This document shows, piece by piece, positions 61,379 through 64,000 of a DNA stretch of 64,000 nt (the first letter of the stretch is position 1; each line of letters starts with the position of its first letter). Both the position numbers and the translations under genes were made by a program. The notes beneath the pieces are model-generated. The model did not search any database. It saw only the letters and a list, made by a program, of their open reading frames with translations, and was not told the DNA's origin. This DNA comes from Burkholderia sp. Bp8992 (lineage in GTDB: Bacteria > Pseudomonadota > Gammaproteobacteria > Burkholderiales > Burkholderiaceae): contig NZ_QTQI01000032.1 in NCBI RefSeq assembly GCF_003853705.1, positions 1-64,000 on the forward strand, given 5' to 3'.

Positions 61379-62731
61379 TCAGTGCGCGGCGGCGCGGGTC
61401 TGCACCGGGCTCGGGACTGCCGGTTCGGCAACCTGGTCGTCGGCTTGCGACGCCTCCGCGTTGCCTCGTTGCGCGGCGGCCTCGTGATAGCGCTGGTAGC
61501 TGCGCTGCGTCGCGATATGTCCGGCCACATGTTTCGCGTCGTGCCAGACCCCCCAGATAAACGCGGAGCCGCGCCGCGACAGCCACGGCAGACCGAGAAA
61601 ATAGAGTCCCGGCTCGCTCGCGACGCCGCGCTGATGTTTCGGTTTGCCGTGCTCGTCGAAGGCGTCGACCTGCAGCCAGCCGAAGTCGTTCGCGTAGCCG
61701 GTCGCCCAGATGATCGACGTGACACCGGCCGCGGCGAGATCGAGTTGCGTGAGCGGTTCGGTGAGGCAGGGCGGATCGGCGGGAATGCGACGGGCTTCGG
61801 GCTCCTCCGGCAGATCGAGACCGTTGCTGGCCGCGTACGCGTCGGCGGCGTCCAGCAGCGACAGGTAGTTTTCGTCGCCGGCCGCGATGTTGGCCGCGAG
61901 ATCCGCTTCGAACGTGACGATGCCTTGTTCGAAAGCCCGCGTCACGCCGACCAGCGTCACACCGTCGTGCGCGAGACGGCGGAAGTCGACCGTGTGGCCG
62001 CCGTCCGCGCCGCTCACCGCGATTGTCACGTGCGACCGGCCGGGGCGCATCGTTTCCATGTCCCACAGACCCAGTACGCCGAGCCACCAGCAGAAGTCTC
62101 GACCGCGATACGCGCGCGGCGGACGGTCGTGAGGACCGACGGACAGATAGACCTGGCGGCCCGAGCGTTGCAGTTCAGCCGCGATCTGGACGCCCGACGA
62201 ACCCGCGCCGACGACGAGCACGTTGCCGGCGGGCAGTTGCGCAGGATTGCGGTAGTCGGCGGAATGAATCTGCGTCAGGCGCGCGTCGGTGGGCGCGATG
62301 GCCGGAATGACCGGGCATTGGAACGGGCCGGTCGCGACCACGACGCGGTTCGCGTGGAAGGTGCCATCCGTCGTCTCGACGACGAAGCCTTGACGGCCGC
62401 TCTCGCGGACCACGCGCTTGACTTCGACGCCGGTGCGGATCGGCGCGTCGATCATGCGCGCGTAGTCGACAAAGTACTCGGCCATCTGATCCTTCGTGGC
62501 GAAGCCGTCCGCATCGACACCGCCGATATTCATGTTGGGGAAGCGGTCGTGCCATGCCGGGCCGTTCGCCACCAGGGAATCCCAGCGCGCGGTGCGCCAG
62601 CGCTCGGCGATGCGATCGCGTTCCAGCACGAGATGCGGCACGCCAAGCGCACCGAGGTGTTCGCTCATCGCGATACCGGCCTGTCCGGCGCCGACCACCA
62701 GCGTATCGATTGATGTGACTTCGACGGTCAT
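61379..62731 (-). CDS. Flavin-containing monooxygenase (class B type)
   Basis: 450 residues from ATG 62731. Two Rossmann motifs: GAGQAG at the N-terminus for FAD and GAGSSG in LVVGAGSSGVQIAAEL for NADPH. Between them lies IHSADYRNP, a variant of the FMO fingerprint region, and IIWATGYANDFG near the C-terminus is typical. Such enzymes N- or S-oxygenate or do Baeyer-Villiger reactions. The C-terminal about 40 residues are Ala/Gln-rich. It leads the RidA/DUF1028/M20 operon, 58 bp before the RidA-like gene, pointing to oxidation of an amine or N-heterocycle. Confidence 0.9.
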   Translation of the reverse strand: MTVEVTSIDTLVVGAGQAGIAMSEHLGALGVPHLVLERDRIAERWRTARWDSLVANGPAWHDRFPNMNIGGVDADGFATKDQMAEYFVDYARMIDAPIRTGVEVKRVVRESGRQGFVVETTDGTFHANRVVVATGPFQCPVIPAIAPTDARLTQIHSADYRNPAQLPAGNVLVVGAGSSGVQIAAELQRSGRQVYLSVGPHDRPPRAYRGRDFCWWLGVLGLWDMETMRPGRSHVTIAVSGADGGHTVDFRRLAHDGVTLVGVTRAFEQGIVTFEADLAANIAAGDENYLSLLDAADAYAASNGLDLPEEPEARRIPADPPCLTEPLTQLDLAAAGVTSIIWATGYANDFGWLQVDAFDEHGKPKHQRGVASEPGLYFLGLPWLSRRGSAFIWGVWHDAKHVAGHIATQRSYQRYHEAAAQRGNAEASQADDQVAEPAVPSPVQTRAAAH

Positions 62732-63135
62732 GTGAGTTCTTCCTGGTGCGTATCGATCGGGTTGTTCATGGACTGACAGGTCCGTCTTTGCTGCAATTCG
62801 CTGCAACGCATCACGATGCCGCGCGAGGAAATCGACGTTCAAGCACCGGATCCGGAACGCCTCGGGAGTCCGAATCGATGTGCGCCGCGTGGCCGTGTTT
62901 CCCGCGCATTGCGTGAAGTTGAAGAAAATCTACGCCGGTGCACTGAATCTGAAAAATATATTTAAAAAATGTATTGCATCTGATTTGCCTATGCAGATGC
63001 GCGCGACGAGACATGAGAGAGCGATCGTCAGCAGTCGCGATCGAATCAGGGAAATGAATGGGGGAGGACGCAACGAAACGCACCGCACCGGCGGCATCGG
63101 CTCAGGCTGACTGTCACTTGCGCGGCGGACGGCGG
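62732..63135. other. AT-rich promoter region of the monooxygenase operon
   Basis: 404 bp between the permease stop and the monooxygenase start, all minus-strand genes. It includes the most AT-rich stretch nearby (62940-62995, AAATATATTTAAAAAATGTA), a probable promoter. No coding frame looks real. Confidence 0.45.
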
Positions 63136-63969
63136 CTATGCCGCTTCGCGTGCCGCGCCCGACGCCTGCGCGCGGCCACGCAGCCAGTTGATGCTGGTGA
63201 AAAGCAGGATCGCGAAAACGATCAGCACGGTGGCGACGGCGAGGATCGACGGGTCGATCTGGTCACGAATGCCGCTCCACATCTGCCGCGGCACGGTGCG
63301 TTGATCGGGACCGCCGATGAAGAGGATCACGATCACTTCGTCGAACGACGTCGCGAACGCGAACACGGCGCCAGTGGCAACCGCGGGCAGGATCAGCGGC
63401 ATCGTCACGCGGCGAAAGGTGGTCCACGGCGCGGCACCGAGATTCGCGGCGGCGCGCAGCAGGCTCTGGTCGAACGACAGCAACGATGCGGTCACGGTGA
63501 TCACGACGAAAGGCGTGCCGAGTGCCGCGTGCGCGAGGATCACCCCCGGGTAGGAGTTGACGAGCCCGAGTGGCGCGAAGATCAGGTAGAAGCCGGCCGC
63601 GACCACGACGATCGGGATGATCATGGGCGAAATCAGGATCGGCATGATCAGCGTGCGGAACGGAAAGTCGTCGCGCGCGAGACCGATTGCGGCGAGCGTG
63701 CCGAGACTCGTTGCAATCGCGGTCGACGCCGCGCCGATCGCGATGCTGTTCAGGAATGCCCGCTGCCAGTCCGGGCTACCGAATGCCTGCGCGTACCAGC
63801 GCAGCGAGAAGCCTTCCATCGGGTATGAAAAATACGACCCGGAATTGAACGACAGCGGAATGATCACGAGGATCGGCGCAACCAGGAAGAACAGCACGAT
63901 CGCGCAATGGATGCGCACACCGGCAGTGGCAATGCGCGTCGACGGCAGGCTGTTGGGGTTCACGGACAC
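63136..63969 (-). CDS. ABC transporter inner-membrane permease, PotC type
   Basis: 277 residues from GTG 63969, with GGAG seven bases upstream. About six membrane helices: VLFFLVAPILVIIPLSF, SIAIGAASTAIATSLGTLAAIGLA, LISPMIIPIVVVAAGFYLIF, and others. The EAA motif that contacts the ATPase is AAANLGAAPWTTFRRVTMPLI. The pattern matches spermidine/putrescine-type importers (PotC). The partner permease and ATPase should lie beyond the right edge: only 31 bases remain upstream. Likely imports the substrate of the monooxygenase pathway. Confidence 0.9.
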   Translation of the reverse strand: MSVNPNSLPSTRIATAGVRIHCAIVLFFLVAPILVIIPLSFNSGSYFSYPMEGFSLRWYAQAFGSPDWQRAFLNSIAIGAASTAIATSLGTLAAIGLARDDFPFRTLIMPILISPMIIPIVVVAAGFYLIFAPLGLVNSYPGVILAHAALGTPFVVITVTASLLSFDQSLLRAAANLGAAPWTTFRRVTMPLILPAVATGAVFAFATSFDEVIVILFIGGPDQRTVPRQMWSGIRDQIDPSILAVATVLIVFAILLFTSINWLRGRAQASGAAREAA

Positions 63970-64000
63970 GATGCGGCTCCAGTGACGTCGGGCGTCAGCC

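Noticed and set aside
62880-63110. 76-residue plus-strand frame in the AT-rich promoter region
   Set aside because: Starts without a ribosome site, has mixed composition, and spans the probable minus-strand promoter.

Overview
The window is a 64 kb stretch of high-GC DNA (roughly two thirds G+C, strong G/C third-position bias). Gene content, codon use and small-gene types fit Burkholderia sensu stricto, most likely a Burkholderia cepacia complex member and probably a secondary replicon. That assignment is inferred from the proteins; there is no rRNA, tRNA or phylogenetic marker in view. I saw no CRISPR array.

Layout. 0-5 kb: 3' part of a trimeric autotransporter adhesin with a Ser/Thr-rich tandem-repeat stalk, an OmpA-type lipoprotein, then a lower-GC accessory patch with a small orphan gene, an H-NS-like gene and remnants of an IS3-type transposase and a Tn7-type TnsA. 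5-12 kb: a PhyH-type dioxygenase and a deoxyribose-type cluster (deoC, DeoR-family regulator, mutarotase-like protein, FucP-type permease, PfkB kinase) with matching ATGTGA/TCACAT operator-like sites at its two promoter regions. 12-16 kb: a 1288-residue protein ending in an apparent pertussis/cholera-type ADP-ribosyltransferase domain. 16-36 kb: mixed chromosomal genes (PhzF, NUDIX, AraC regulators, SDR, alpha/beta hydrolase, secreted and lipoproteins, a PD-(D/E)XK-like orphan, a large tyrosine recombinase) and an unusual fusion of a degenerate MoeA with a SUKH (SMI1/KNR4) domain.

36-47 kb: a D-amino-acid-dehydrogenase-like oxidase and a periplasmic binding protein divergent from a MocR regulator across an array of TTGTGTG elements; a DUF4132-type protein; a second MocR regulator preceded by a perfect inverted repeat; a LysR gene with a probable 3' frameshift, divergent from a class III aminotransferase. 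47-55 kb: molybdenum cofactor genes fdhD-moeA-moaA-moaE-moaD on the minus strand, then cydAB (CioAB-type bd oxidase) and a bestrophin-like channel on the plus strand. 55-57 kb: a VOC protein and a translationally coupled STM2901/DUF1493 pair. 57-64 kb: a minus-strand catabolic region with an ABC permease, flavin monooxygenase, RidA-like protein, DUF1028 protein, M20 deacylase, an orphan amino-acid ABC ATPase and a class II aldolase.

How they work together. The deo genes should import deoxyribose, interconvert its anomers, phosphorylate it and cleave it to acetaldehyde and glyceraldehyde 3-phosphate. The moa/moe/fdhD genes supply and sulfurate molybdenum cofactor. The 59-63 kb genes look like one substrate-specific nitrogen-compound pathway of unknown substrate. 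The most unusual items are the ADP-ribosyltransferase protein, the MoeA-SUKH fusion and the flavin monooxygenase/RidA/DUF1028/M20 cluster.
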